Assembly: GCA_033026295.1 (NCBI GenBank)
Contig: CM065185.1
Location: forward strand, 7,688,001-7,752,000
Source of the DNA: Channa striata
Lineage: Eukaryota > Chordata > Actinopteri > Anabantiformes > Channidae
DNA length: 64,000 nucleotides
Direction: 5' to 3'
Shown here: piece after piece, positions 20,801 through 33,561 of the stretch
How the letters are laid out: every line of letters begins with the position of its first letter
Position numbering within the stretch: the first letter of the stretch is position 1
Notes under the pieces: model-generated
Seen by the model: the letters and a program-made list of their open reading frames with translations, nothing else
The model's database searches: none
What the model was told of the DNA's origin: nothing
Position numbers and translations under genes: made by a program

Positions 20801-23240
20801 GCATGCGCACCTCGGCATACCAGGGCGACCTGATCACATCATGTAACCACTGACCACCAAGGGCCAAAGCAGGACGAGCGTGCCAGGGGCCCCCGGGTTC
20901 CTCGGGGTGACCCTTGTCCGTACAAGAGACACACACACTCACACACTTACAGCTACACACATCATGTTACAGTCAGGACATAAGAAATGTAAAGCATCAC
21001 CCCTTCCTCCTAAATAGCATCATATTTGTCATCCACAAAAAACAAAACAAAACACACAACTAAAGTGGCAACCTCAAAGCTCAGACCTCAGATTCACTTT
21101 ATTTGCCAGATTGTGAGGACAGGAAGGAGGAGGACAACTGGATCTAGGTCCTGTCATGAAAGAGGCAACCAGAGGCAAAATATACAGCAATTTGACTTTG
21201 TACACTTAAGATGGACAAACACCAGTTGCAGGATCATAAAGTGCCAATAGTGAATAACTGATATACTTTACGAGTCAGCCAGCAGAGTCCGACTAGATAG
21301 ACAGCTGGGCAAGCGAAAAGGCCTAATTCCGTCCTTCACACCTCCAGTTTAACTGGATGTCCATTTGTTTTTGTTAATTTAATTATTTGCAAGTGTGGAC
21401 TGCAGGACTGTGACTTTCAAAACACAGTATAAACTATTGCAGGTCGTGAATTGGAATATACATGATACGGTAGCACCGTCTCACACCTTTTGATTGATTA
21501 TTTCAGTTTACATTATCCTTACAAAGCTCATTTCTAACAAGAGTTGCGATTAATCAAGCTGGATGAATGGGGGTTGGGTTGGAGGTGTAGGGTTGATAGA
21601 GGCCCAGCCCCACAGATTAATCACACTAAAACTGCATGTTGTTATCCTCAAACTGAATATTTTACATATACAAGCAAACAGAGATTATTTTTAATTCCAG
21701 TTTCTCAACAGGCAATTACATCTTCATTTTAAATTGTTTTCCCAACCGCTTGTCTTTTAAGTGCCGATGCTAACATTACATTTGACTCCTGGACTTCACG
21801 TTGAGATTTGAACAGCAACCTCAACAGTACATCTCCTTTATTAACTGTATCGAAATAATTTTTTTTTCCAGTAGCTATCCTTAATTATCACTCTACGCCT
21901 GAAAACTGTCCTAAGCCATGAACCCAACCATTTACATCTCACAGCAGGGACTAAGCTGCCATTTGAGTCAGATCCATACATGGAAGTCCAGAGCACACAC
22001 AGCACGGTTACTACATCAGAAGTTGCAGAATCCATATATGCTCCAGCTGGCTTCCTCTTTCATGACAGACCTGTATCCCTTCAAAGCGTCCCTGTGAAGT
22101 GAACTACTCATCTCTCATCCACAAACACCGTACACATACTGTGTGTTTGAAATTCTGTGGTTTAAGTTAGTTATCCATAGAAACCAAAGAGAGCATGGGC
22201 TGCTATTTTCTAACACGTGGGGGGTGGAGGGGTGGGGTGTTTGAGAGCTTTGTCAGCCTCGTCCCTGCTGTTTTTTCTAAATAGCAACAAAAATGGCCTT
22301 CTCTAAATGATGCTGTGTCATCAAGTCTGATTGTTTCCGTTGTCTCATCCTAACCCTCCGTCTCCTGAGGCTACAGATAGTCTCAAATAAATGCAATCAA
22401 ATCTTTTCCAAAAGGCTGTAATCTCTTGGCCTAAAGGCAAAATGAAATCAAGTACTAATGAAAGTTTCTGTAAATATTGTCAGTGCTCCTGTGGACACTG
22501 AGACTAGAGCTGTTACCTCCATATTTAAAACGTGGTCACGACCACAAACATTCACAACTGTTGTGTTAATGACAAAGCTATTTCCCATCCTGCTTATATG
22601 TTTGATACTTTATTTTTAATCATAGTACTGTATTTTGTAATTCCCCCTACTTTTCATCACTGTATTAAAGGAAAGAATTTCACAATGTTACCTTGTAACC
22701 GTCATCAGGGTTATTGATGAATGACAAATATTGACACTGTCAAATAAAATGTCATTAGTTCAACATATATGTTGTGATATTTTAACATTCAATTATGAAA
22801 ATGTTTCAGTCTAAACCAAAAATCTCACCCTGCATGTGTACAGTATAGGTCAAGAGGTCATAAAAGTCATGAGGATTTATCTGTGATGACCATGAATAAG
22901 GAAGCTTTATGTCAATATTGAAGATGAAGAACACCTCTAGTTTATTAATTAGACAAGCCAGGAATTTGAGCCATTGATGCCACTTTTGAAAGTCAGCAGT
23001 CAGGACTGATGAAGACTTATATTCAGGAAAAAAAATAATATCGGTCTTACTTTTCATAGTATCACATAGATGTTAGGAGGTTTCAGCTTTGACCAAAGCG
23101 TTAGGTCAACAAATAACAGTATTGTATAGTATTTAATAACAGTCTTGCTATAAATACCACCTACTAATACCTTACAATTTTCATTTTCATTGATTTCGAA
23201 AAATCGCATACAATACAAAAGTTATACAAAGGCAGATTGC
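20801..23240. other. Intergenic sequence, gatad2a 5' side
   Basis: AT-rich, with no recognisable coding exon. A plus-strand AATAAA lies at about 22744-22749, and an unassigned non-coding transcript cannot be excluded. Confidence 0.4.
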
Positions 23241-23249
23241 TCATGCTTT

Positions 23250-23560
23250 TGCTTTGTTAGCCTCTAATTTATGAAACAGTTCACCCCTTAATGTCAGAGC
23301 AGCCTTGGAACTGACAGCTTTTAAATCATTGATTGAAATGTATGCTGCTTGACTTTTAATTAATACTAGAGTCTGATATTTTCTTTTAATCATGGTTTTA
23401 TGTCTTTTTCGATATATTTAGATTTTATTCCTTGTTATCAATTTAATTTTTTTTATTGTACGTTTGTTTTATTAATTTATTTTGTGTGCATGGACTTAGG
23501 TAAACAGGATGTTGTTTTAAAAATGCTATTTGCAATTTGATTTGATTCGATCCTTAGAAT
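23250..23560 (+). mobile_element. LINE 3'-end remnant (L2/CR1-like reverse transcriptase C-terminus)
   Basis: The plus strand resembles the degraded C-terminal end of fish L2/CR1-type reverse transcriptase: words like N-S-PLNVRAALELTAFKSLIEM, followed by a T-rich tail and TTTTAAAAATGCTATTTGC...TTTGATTTGATTCG, which resembles the usual tail of such elements. Many substitutions; inactive. Confidence 0.55.
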
Positions 23561-23705
23561 GTTAGGCTCCATTACATTGCCAAGTGGAAGTGTATCCACC
23601 TCATTTATGTAGGAAATAATATTTTACCATACTTTGTTTACTCATGCTTTATTCACCTATAGGACTTGAAGATAATTAAACGACAAAGAGGACCGTTTGT
23701 AAATA

Positions 23706-24060
23706 TGTGTTTTTATTTGTCAAAGTAATTGATGGGTCTCACATACATCTATCTACAGTTTGGCAGGATAGTGAGTCAGTGGAGATCCTGTCCAGGTGGG
23801 GGGACCTGCTCTGAAATCCAGCTGAGCAGGGTCAGCATCCAGCCTCGGTCTCCTCTCCCTGTCTCATCGTGTGGAGCGGCCTAATGGCCGCCAGTACAAC
23901 ATGACAGCTTCAACTTAATCCTCATTAAGTACTGTAACAATGCAGGAAGTGGCTGCTGCAGTCACGATTAGACGGGCTCACTATTTGGCAGGAAATGGCT
24001 CCTTTCAGCTACGTCCAAGACACCTAGTGCGTCCCAAAACTTTTCACTTCAAGTCGATCT
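23706..24060. other. Conserved-looking non-coding block, with minus-strand AATAAA at its edge
   Basis: After a minus-strand AATAAA-type signal near 23706, about 300 bp are GC-richer than the flanks and include CCTAATGGCCGCCAGTAC and a homeobox-like TTAATCCTCATTAA at about 23916-23929. No reading frame stands out. It could be an enhancer or the distal end of a long mau2 3'UTR. Confidence 0.35.
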
Positions 24061-26740
24061 TTTTTTGATAGTTTCCCGGTAGCAGCGGGCCATAAAGGAA
24101 CTAAAGGAGGAAGAAGAAATGTGATCATTCGATCCAGTCATGTTCTTGTGTAGTAGATGGATTCACAGGCTGTAAAAAGTGGATGCGCTCTCAGACGTCT
24201 CCACTGAAAACCGACGAGCTACAGAACTTCAGGCTCGCGTGTGGAAACATTATGTCTGAAATAGGTTTTATTTTATGTGAATCCATCATCTAGTTTAGTG
24301 TCTTAAACAACGAGTCTGTTTTATGGCACATATTTGATACTGTCAAATTTCCAATGGATTACGTCTCAGTAAAATTGCACACAATCATTTTTTTATATTG
24401 TATATTTGGCATAATATTGACCATCTTTCACTTTACTGCAGCAAAATGCGTCCTATTCCGGGCAAGAGTAGAAAGTAATAATAATAACATTTAAAAAATG
24501 CAGTTAAGTAAAAGGACAAATAATATCATCGATTATTAGTTAACAAACAAAACAGAAACTCCACATAATGCCCAAATAAAACGTAAATTTTTTTATGTGG
24601 AGCTTTTTATATTGCTACATTTACTCACAGATTTTGGCATATAAATTGAATTTTATAAGTGTCTACAGTATAAGTGCCTACAGTGCTGTGTCACAAGTGT
24701 AACAGATTATAGTGGCCATGAAATTACACTCATGTAGTTGGGCTACATGTAATCAAAATGATAGTTTCATCTAGGATAGTGTAGTGGAAATTTTATACTT
24801 TATTTGAGCATTTTCATTTTCTAACAGTTTATATTTAATTCACTACATTTCAGAATCAAACCTTACACTTACTGTAACTGCATTTAACTGACAGCTTTAA
24901 TCAGTAGTTTCTTAGCAGATTGTTGAAAACACATTTAAACCCACCCATTTGTCACTTAAATGATGATTCTTTTGGTGACAGGGTACAAGTGTGACTGTAG
25001 TTTGTGCCCCTCAGGCTGGCTGCCCACCAATGAGTAAAACCTCCTCTCAGCACCGCAGGGTTACTGCAGTTCCTGGTTTACTTCTTTTTAAATGCAAGGG
25101 AGAAGGCAACAGCAAATTTGAAAAATAATACTTTCTCTGACATTGTGTTGCATGGTGTTCAAACATGTATTATCTATTCGTTTTTTTCTTTTCCAGTGAT
25201 AAAGCAACTTTGACATAAATAAATGAAGTTTTAACAGTAAAAGAAAAAGCAAGAATCAATAAGTGGTTTAAAAAGTTTCATTATGTGGACAATAAAGAAA
25301 AGATCACATTTATAAAACACAACAGCATGGTTCGAAGGACGTTTGGCTGTGATGCAAAGTAAATGGCTTGTGTTTTCATGCTAAGTGGGCTCAAAGATGT
25401 GAGTCCTAAGTTGGCACTTTCATAATCATTGTTTTATTTTGAATCAGATGAGATGCCTTGATACCAAGTGCAAAGAGAATTTGTGAGGGATTGCGTAGCT
25501 TTACTCTCTTTGCACCAGATATCTTCGAAAATTTGACAGAAATGTGTTGAAGCGCAGTTTAAAGGACACTGTGAAAACAGAAATTAAACATTCACCTAAA
25601 AAAACACCTCAATAAAATAAATGGCATCCATACTGTAGTTTTTATTGCAGTAAATATTTGGCAAGTGACCAAATTCAGTCATTTATTTTCAAATAATAAA
25701 AACTATGAATACAGAAATCTAATTTCTAAAACCTACATTAGAACTATTAAAATGAGAGTTCTACCTGGTTAATTAATAACATTTTAAAAAATAAATACAA
25801 TTGGTACACTGAAAAGCAACATTAAATAAATAAGTTATTTCAATACAGATTTGTGCTGTCAACATCTAGAACAATTGAGTAACAGGTAACTGGAAGAGAA
25901 AAATGAGTGAGAAATAAGTACTCCCACATTCTTACATGAAAAAGATAAAAATATGAGTTTCATCATGAAACATATGTGCAAAAAAGTAACAGTCAATCTT
26001 ATTTAGTTGAAATAGTACAGTTATTACTAGTTTCTTGACTGCAGGCAGAATGTGCACAATATATAAACATATACCACAGTGAGAGAAATGAAAAAACTGC
26101 TACAGTCAGGCAAGTTGATTGAAATGAAATGCTAGCAAACTATCCAAACTTCTTTTTTGATGCATTATACTCTCAAAACATGTTAAAATACTATTTTGTT
26201 CAAAACATTAATGCTATTGGATATCAAGCAAGTCAGTGGCTGCATTTTAATAAAATTATTTTAATTGTCTTTCATTAGTGTGAATGCTAATATTTGCTCC
26301 TCTTCAGTGAATACTACTTGTGCAGCTGTCCACTCAACAACCAAATACACAAACATAGCACTACACTACAATAATACTATTACATAGCATACTGTATATC
26401 CAAATGTATCCTAAAATATGCTGAGCATCAACCAAACATTGAATTGACACACACTGAGTTCATGCACATAAAAAGGCTTAGTCCCATTTGATAAAGGTTT
26501 TGTCAATTGGTGCTTTAAAATCAGTTTGTTCACTCAGAATTTACTTTATGCAAAAACAAAATTCTTTTTACGAAGGTCTTGCAAAAAGGTCCAGGTGGGT
26601 TGACCTAAATCACTTAAATCATCTAAATCAGGCTGACATATCGGTTGAATTTAGAGGAAAAGCTATAAGAATTCCTCAGAAATGTGAGTTCAGCTCCACA
26701 GCTCTTTTAAAGCTTGCTGCTGTTGTTACCTTCATGGTTA
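24061..26740. other. AT-rich sequence downstream of mau2
   Basis: No coding exon recognised. It contains a small hairpin, GTGCAAAGAGA (25468-25478) with TCTCTTTGCAC (25505-25515) around a 26-nt loop. It may be partly distal mau2 3'UTR. Confidence 0.4.
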
Positions 26741-26748
26741 GCACTTCC

Positions 26749-26754
26749 TTTATT
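26749..26754 (-). terminator. Candidate proximal mau2 polyadenylation signal
   Basis: AATAAA on the minus strand, about 240 nt past the mau2 stop codon; overlapping variants follow in the same AT-rich stretch. Other minus-strand AATAAA words further along (for example near 23706) could be used instead. Confidence 0.4.
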
Positions 26755-26994
26755 TTATTTTTTTTAAGATATTTTAGGGCTGCTAGAACTGACTGTTACA
26801 ACTGCCCTGGAGTATCAGTGTACTAAAAACTAAACCCATGACACCTTATGCTTTCCAAAAACAAACAAACAAACAAAACCCCTGACAGTTCAGTGTCTAA
26901 TTTCATAATCCTGCCTCCCTCAATTCTTTAAACAATATTTCTTGACATTTTGTTTAATTCTTGCTCTGTATCTGTTGCTCTGTGTCTTTTGCAT

Positions 26995-29900
26995 TCAAAG
27001 CAGGCTTGCCAGGCTTGTTGTAGGACCATTCTGAGGCTGAAACTGCACAGGGGGGAGTCCGTCTGTCCACTGCAACACAACACATTACTTAAGTCTAAGC
27101 ACGGTATTGACTCACTTGTTAGCAAAGGACTGATTGATGTTATACTTACACTGATGAGGTTGTGTTCAGGGAGGCTGCAGGCTGCAATATGGTCCTGCAG
27201 GAGCTGCTGTGAAAAGTTCTGGTGCATTTGAGCTGCCTCGTGGGCATCAATGGTGTTACCACAGGCCTTGTTCAGATCTGCTGGGGAAAAAAAAGATCAT
27301 TGCAAATATTGAACTGTAAGTGTGGAACTGCTGACCACAACAGTGTAACGATTTTGGATCGTACTGTCAAATAGAACTTTCAATAAGCTTAGATGTATCA
27401 AGTTATTGTGGTGTGATTAAGTGTTTCAACTGTTCATTTCTAATATAGTTGTGGCTACATTACTCTGTGATGTATTTATGTTAAGACTGGATGATACCTC
27501 TGCTTCCTCTGCAAGGGATCGCTCCCTGCATCCACAATGTTGCACAATAGTAAGGAAAAGAAACAGATTCCTCTGAATTGTACAAACAAAAATGTTAAAT
27601 GTCTCGTCTAAATTTTGTGATAAAAACATAAAACAAAAACAAACATTGGCTCATTAGCTTCTGTGATGTCGGTGAGGCATTTGTTGATCCAGAAAGACTA
27701 AAACAAAAAACATTCAAACGTAAAAACCAATTCAATGCATGTCGCTGTCAGTGGCTGGGCCTGAAAAAATCTGGTTAGTGACCACAGATTGTCTTTGAGA
27801 TCTACTATGGACATTAATCATAACCAGGTGATGCATGCCAACATTTTGATGTTATCATCAGAAACTTTACTTGTTAATAAATAAATACATAAAAATCCAT
27901 AAATATAATATTTAAATATAGTGCACAGCACATGTACATGTACAGTATACTGTGCGCTGAAGCCTTTCCACTGTGCAACAGACCATGAGCTTTATTCTTG
28001 CGCCCCCATCAGGCCAAAATATGAACTTACCTGAAATGCTATTAAAATTTTAAATTGCACCTTTCAGGGATTAACTAAATATGATCATATTAAAGTCCTG
28101 AATATAAACTACATTTCAAATTGTACGGGTTTTGGACTTTTTATTGTTTAAAATAATGACAGACAGCAGTACCTTTGAGAAGTGCAGAGGACCAGAGCTG
28201 CACAGACATGTCTGGAATCTTGCTGGCAAGCTGCATGGCAGGAACCACCATATTGTTACTTTCCTGGAGGGAATCAGAAATAGTCAATAACCCATCTGCA
28301 GTCACAAGATGCTCCTAATACTGTTTGTCATCGAATAAATAGTTCATTTGGTGATTTGTGGACTTACCCTGTGGTTGCCCAAAACAAAAAAGATGTGACC
28401 CAGTAGGACTAGTGAGCATGCAGTCAGCCTGTTTAGATCCTCAGCATTTGACATCTTCAGAGTTTCCCTTAGAAATCTTCTGTTGATGCACACATGTATT
28501 AAATTAATCAGGTTATTAATATATACATAGATTACATTGCGCTTCGTAAAACCAAATAGTAGCTGTTCTTACTTGGCCTCATTGTAACGTCCCTGGAAGA
28601 AAGACAAGAGCCCTCTGATGTAAAATGCTGCAGCTCGTAGACAATGAGAGCTGAAAATGTCAAATTTACATCATTTTAAAATTCTGATGAAAACATGGAA
28701 CAAACTTAACATGCTGTTTTAGGGATGTCCCGACCTGTTTCTGTTAGCCCGTGATACCAATAACCTTCTTTCAAAATTAGGTATTAGCCAATACAGTTAC
28801 CAATATTATCAAGTAAAATCTAAAGTCAGATACATAAAAGTATGTATCTGACACACTGAAATAGAAAATTTATGGTCCAGATTCAAAAATCGGGTTAAAT
28901 TACAAATAACGACATGAATGAAAGAATAGCTGGGGGAGTTTGAAACAGACCTGATCCTCTAGAGTGAGTTGATATCACTCCATTAAATTCTAGAACTACA
29001 GAAAGAGCCCGCTTGTGATTGTATAGTAGGGCTACAGGGGGAGCACCTTCCTTAGTTAGCAATCCTTTCTCACATAATGAATGTTCATAGTGACAGATGA
29101 AAGTACATTTGTCATTTTAACCTTTAAATGTAGCATCAGCAGAGCTAGATCAACGTTTTCTACTCTGACCTTTGATAATGACAAATCTTCATAGTTTAGT
29201 AACTGTTCTTCCACTTTATATCACATAAATGTGCTGGAAGGTCCAAACAGTTTTCCACATATTAATGGTGCATACCTGACCCCAACAAATCATATACAAT
29301 ACCCAGGAAATCAGATATTTCCTGTTCTTTTGTTGTAAGGGTTCCCATTCACCTCCCTTTGTAATGGGATTATGTATCTATGTGCATTAAGAAAGTAATG
29401 TGAATAGGCTGTTGGCATGTGTATAAGGTGCCCAGAGCATCTACAAAGTGCAGGTCAGTTGTGCTTCGGTGTTCCAAACCATAGTCTGCTCAAATGTAGG
29501 ACATAAAAACTAAATTAGGATCAGAATTTTATTTGGTTTTATCTTTGCTACAATACAGATCATTTGAAATATGCCAAAATCACTGCAGATACCAATAAAC
29601 TGTAACAGATTGGGACATCTCTAATGTGACATTATCTTACCTGACAGGAAAGTTGTGATCAGGATTAATCCTCTCTAAAAGACTGTAGAGCTGATTAAAA
29701 AAGTAAATTAGCACCAATGCAAAGTACAGTTGCAAATGTTTAACAGGTGAGAAGAAACTGCTTCTTTCCCCCTTTTACCTCTTGATGTCTGTTGCCTTCC
29801 CGGATGTAAACACTGGCCAGGTTAGTTACGATAAATGTCCACAGCTCCTGGTGTGTTGTCATCTGACAGAAGATCATACGAGAGACCCTGAGTCATCTAA

Positions 29901-32900
29901 TTCTCAACAGCCAAAGGTTTTATACCCCCAAGCAATTCATTTTTCAAATTAATAATGCTATATGTCTTGTGTCTTTAAAACTATTTTCAGCAAAACATAT
30001 AAACAGACTTGTTAGTCAACATTGACAACAAATTCTGAACTTCTACTGGGTTTTAAACATCTGGATAAAACCTAGAGATCAATATGACAAAAAGCTTCAA
30101 CAGTAATGAGATGGCACTCACCTGTAGAGCAGCAGTGAACTGAGCCTCAGCATTATCCATGCAGTTCACAGAGATGCAGTAGAGGCCCTGATAAAGAAGA
30201 AGAGAAAACAGTTCTGAATCATCCGGGACAGATGCATCTTGTTGCCAGTGAGCACCTCTGAAGTGCTGTATTATTGTGTAACTGAGGCCCCTAACAGAAT
30301 GAAAAATTAGAAAAATTAAATGTCCAACATTGTTTTTAGCCTTATATTTCTATGGAAGCTAGCCAAAAGGTAACTACTGATTGCAAAGTGGTTATGTTTC
30401 CTCGAAGACTTACCAGAAGTGTATGAAGCTGTGCAGCGTGATTTGTAAATAACCTGGGAGACTGCTGGCAAAGCTGACAAACCTGAGAAATCTAAAGGTC
30501 ACAGACAAAGACCACTGCATCCTTAAACAGTACAATCTTAAGAGTAAAATGCGATCACAAAATCTATGCTTCTGCCTATAAATAGACAGTTTTTCCCTTA
30601 AAGCTGATCTTACCTCTTGTAAAGCTGTGGCTTTGTGTCCAGTGACGAGCCGGCACATGATGATATGCTCCAGGAGGATGACTTGGAATGTAGACAGGAT
30701 TGGACTGCTATCCAGCACTTTCAACAGATAGATCCAAGTTGATCAACAGCACTGACATTGAAGGGAAGCGCGGACACTAATTCAACAAACTTACTCTTTA
30801 GTTTCTCCAGCTGCATTAAGGCTTTATCTGTGTACTTCTGTGCCTTCTCCAAGTAGCCTGCCTGCATTGAGTGCATCACTGTAACCTTTAGCAAAAAAAA
30901 AAAAAAAAGAAGATATTTTTGCATGCATAAAAAAAAAGATCATTTTTCTTTTTTCAGTACACAGTGTCTGTGTAACAAAAGCTCACCAGATATACAAGCA
31001 CACACATGTGCTCTTTAGGAAGCCAGTGGAAGAGAGCTGCTGGATTGGTGGGAAGGATCTCATCATCATGGAGAGTGGAGATGGTCTGGATACACTGCTG
31101 AAGCTGCTTCAGACATGGCTTCACGCTCTTTACCTAAATTCAATGTACACACAGACCTTTGTTATTATTAGCACTGACGTATTGAAATTATTAGTAATTT
31201 GATACCTTAAGCAGGAACATGAGTACATGTATTTAGATGTGCATGTATATAACACATCAGTTACCACTACGAAGAAAAGTGTTCTTAGGTCCATAAATCT
31301 ACTCCACAGAGAAAATTTCTATTTTTACTTCATAGGACAAACATTAATTTAATGAATATGTTGTCATTTAAATTAAAATATTCAAATGTTCATAGGAAAA
31401 ATGTAATGACTTGTTATGCTCACATGGAGCTCAAAAAATTTCATTTTACAATTAGTTTCATGTATTTGTGTTTGGCCTTGGCATGATACTGACTGCCATA
31501 AGAAGACATACGGATCCAGCTGTACCTGTCCAGCGTCCAGGTAATGTGTAACCTGCAGCACGAGGAAAAAAACTCTAAGGGACTCCTTCTGAATGGGGTT
31601 TCCCTGCCAGTTCTCCACGATGGTCCCACATAGCGTCAGTAGAGGGTGCACCTCGTTTAGCTTCCTCTCCATTAACAGCAGCTACAGAGCCACAAATGCA
31701 TAGGCACATTTTTTTGTAGAATTGCATAAATAATAGGTAAAATGATAACTAGCAGAAAAGGACTCAAGCTTACCATTCCTTTACTTAATAAAAACAATGC
31801 TCTGCAGGAGGAGAAAAGAACAAACTTTTAGCCAAAGACCAATGTGCAATCTCTATTCAAACCTCAGTCTAATTCATGTACCTTGTGTACTCTGAGCCCA
31901 TGACTCTAGCATACTCTGCTCCAACTCCAAGCAGGTCACAGGCAGATACTAAGTCCTTCTCTAATGCATGCAATTGCTGCAAAATAAAAAAATAAAAAAA
32001 GCCACACATAAATGATTTAAATAACCTTACAAAACTTTATATTTGTAACATATGATATTTTCTTACTGCCAGCTGAAAAAGCAGTCTGCAGTGCCAGTAG
32101 GGAGTTTGCTGAGAGATCTGGATGGCCTTCCGCAACACTGGCTTGGCTGAATCCACCAAGTTCTTCAAACCAGAAGCCAAAAGTTGAGTTATTAGGACAA
32201 AGCAAAATAAGCTAGAAATAGCCTTGCTCAAAAACTGCTTTTATAAGACAGACTTTTAAAGAGCCTCTGTAATGTGCACAGAGGCTGTGTTGCAGTCGTT
32301 TTTGAGATCTGCAGCCCTGCTTGTTTTCCACTTACCCACTGATGATGAGATGGATCAGGCGTGTTCAGTCAATCAGTAGCAGAAAGAAAAGGGCTGTCCA
32401 GGGATAGTTGAAAAACAAGCAGGGCTGAATGTATTCTTACTTAAAGTAAACATCAGCGGAGTAGTACAGTGTTAGAAATCAGAAGTTGTTTGTTTTTCAG
32501 GCCTTTGCTGAAAAACTAAAACAAACAAAAAAAAACTAAACACTCAGTAATTCTAAATCAACATCAAAATTACTATTGTTAAAATACTAAATAATTTAAT
32601 TTGATGATTTTATTGTTACTCGTATTTTTGTAATAACCAGAAAAAAGAACTGGCACAAAACTACAGTGCACTCACTCTGTGCTTTACGTTCATTAACAGA
32701 CAAAAATGTTTTTTGTTTAGTGACAATAGCAGTGTTCTTTACTAGACTAAAGGTGGTTTGTGCTTTTTGGAGAAATTGTCATATATAATCAACAATATGC
32801 TGGGGATGCAATTGTTGTATATCATTTTTAAAAATGTAACGAAAAGTTGAAAAAAAGAAAAATGGCCAAATACAAATAACAATGTACTGTATTTCATATT

Positions 32901-33561
32901 GTTGTGTTTGAGTTTCAGATCTCCACTGGCATGCAAAGAGTTCACCTACCTGTTGACAGTAGAACTCTGATAGAATACTTGCTGCTTCAAACTTGACATC
33001 TTCAAATTGAGAAATCTGATACAAATAAATAAGGAATTTTAGTCCCCCATTACCGGTAGTGTTGGCTATAAATCATGACTCAGATCAGATCGTGTGCATG
33101 ATTTTGTGGAGATGGAGTCATACTGAAGTCATCTTTTATGTCTGTACTCATATTGTCGTGTTGTTCGTGCACAGAAAAAGGATACTTGTTGAGATATGAA
33201 CCACTGTGGACAGAAAAGAAAGCAATGCATTGGAATCAGCATCACAGTAAGCTGGTGCATAAGCATCACATGCTGGACAAGCACAATTTCACTGACTCTA
33301 GCAGCGCTTGGCAAGTTATCAGCTCACCGCTTTCTCCAGGTGAGTCTGGGCCAGCTCGCTGTTCTTTGTGTGGCGGTACAGCACCGAGCCCAGCTGCAGG
33401 TGAGTTCGGGCCTCGACCCTCGGAGGCGGCTTGAACTGAAACACCGCCTGCAGACAGTGGACACACAACCGGATCTTTGGCGGACTCGACGTGCGGAAAT
33501 GTTCTGCAAAGCCCAGCAAGGCCAAGTACCAGGACTCCGGGGCCTCGGTGGTCGCTGCCAT
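26995..33561 (-). CDS. mau2: MAU2 chromatid cohesion factor (SCC4 homologue)
   Basis: Partner of NIPBL/SCC2 in the nuclear cohesin-loading complex; an all-helical TPR protein that cradles the NIPBL N-terminus. Nineteen phase-consistent coding exons: 33328-33561, 33186-33203, 32950-33015, 32067-32162, 31882-31976, 31774-31801, 31526-31681, 30987-31133, 30795-30885, 30614-30717, 30414-30482, 30122-30187, 29779-29862, 29641-29690, 28573-28650, 28368-28479, 28173-28263, 27150-27277 and 26995-27069. They encode 595 aa. Landmarks: SWYLALLGFAEHFRTSSPPK near the N-terminus, TPYWHCRLLFQLA, NWQGNPIQKESLRVFFLVLQ, LLEHIIMCRLVTGHKATALQ, HQNFSQQLLQDH and C-terminal TTSLASLL. It is shorter than the human form (about 613 aa) because the N-terminal alanine-rich stretch is missing. 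All introns are GT-AG. Confidence 0.97.
27278..27282 (-). other. mau2: NAGNAG tandem splice acceptor in mau2
   Basis: The acceptor before DLNKACGN reads CCCCAGCAG|AT. Using the first or the second AG gives KADLNK or KDLNK, so the transcript may vary by one alanine (596 or 595 aa). The family sequence favours the second AG. Confidence 0.7.
28720..29624. mobile_element. Inverted-repeat MITE (AGGGATGTCCCGA ends) in a mau2 intron
   Basis: The left terminus AGGGATGTCCCGA and the right terminus TGGGACATCTCT are inverted copies. GATACCAATA words near both ends also resemble a vertebrate MITE family with AGGGATGTCCCGAT ends. It is about 0.9 kb with no transposase, and no clean target duplication remains. 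It accounts for most of the intron between mau2 exons 28573-28650 and 29641-29690. Confidence 0.65.
32312..32427. repeat. Foldback element (116 bp) in a mau2 intron
   Basis: CAGCCCTGCTTGTTTTCCA (from 32312) is matched by the inverted AAAAACAAGCAGGGCTG (ending 32427); the arms are about 17 bp with one mismatch, and weaker pairing continues inward (TCCCTGG, GGGCTGTCC). It could be a palindromic MITE or a hairpin in the pre-mRNA. Confidence 0.6.
33186..33203 (-). other. mau2: 18-nt microexon of mau2
   Basis: Six codons, WFISQQ, between acceptor CCACAG and donor GTATCC. They fill the gap between HLEKA of exon 1 and ISQFEDVKF of exon 3, giving the family sequence EKAW(F/L)ISQQI.QFEDVK. An ORF scan or a simple gene finder would miss this exon. 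Confidence 0.88.
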
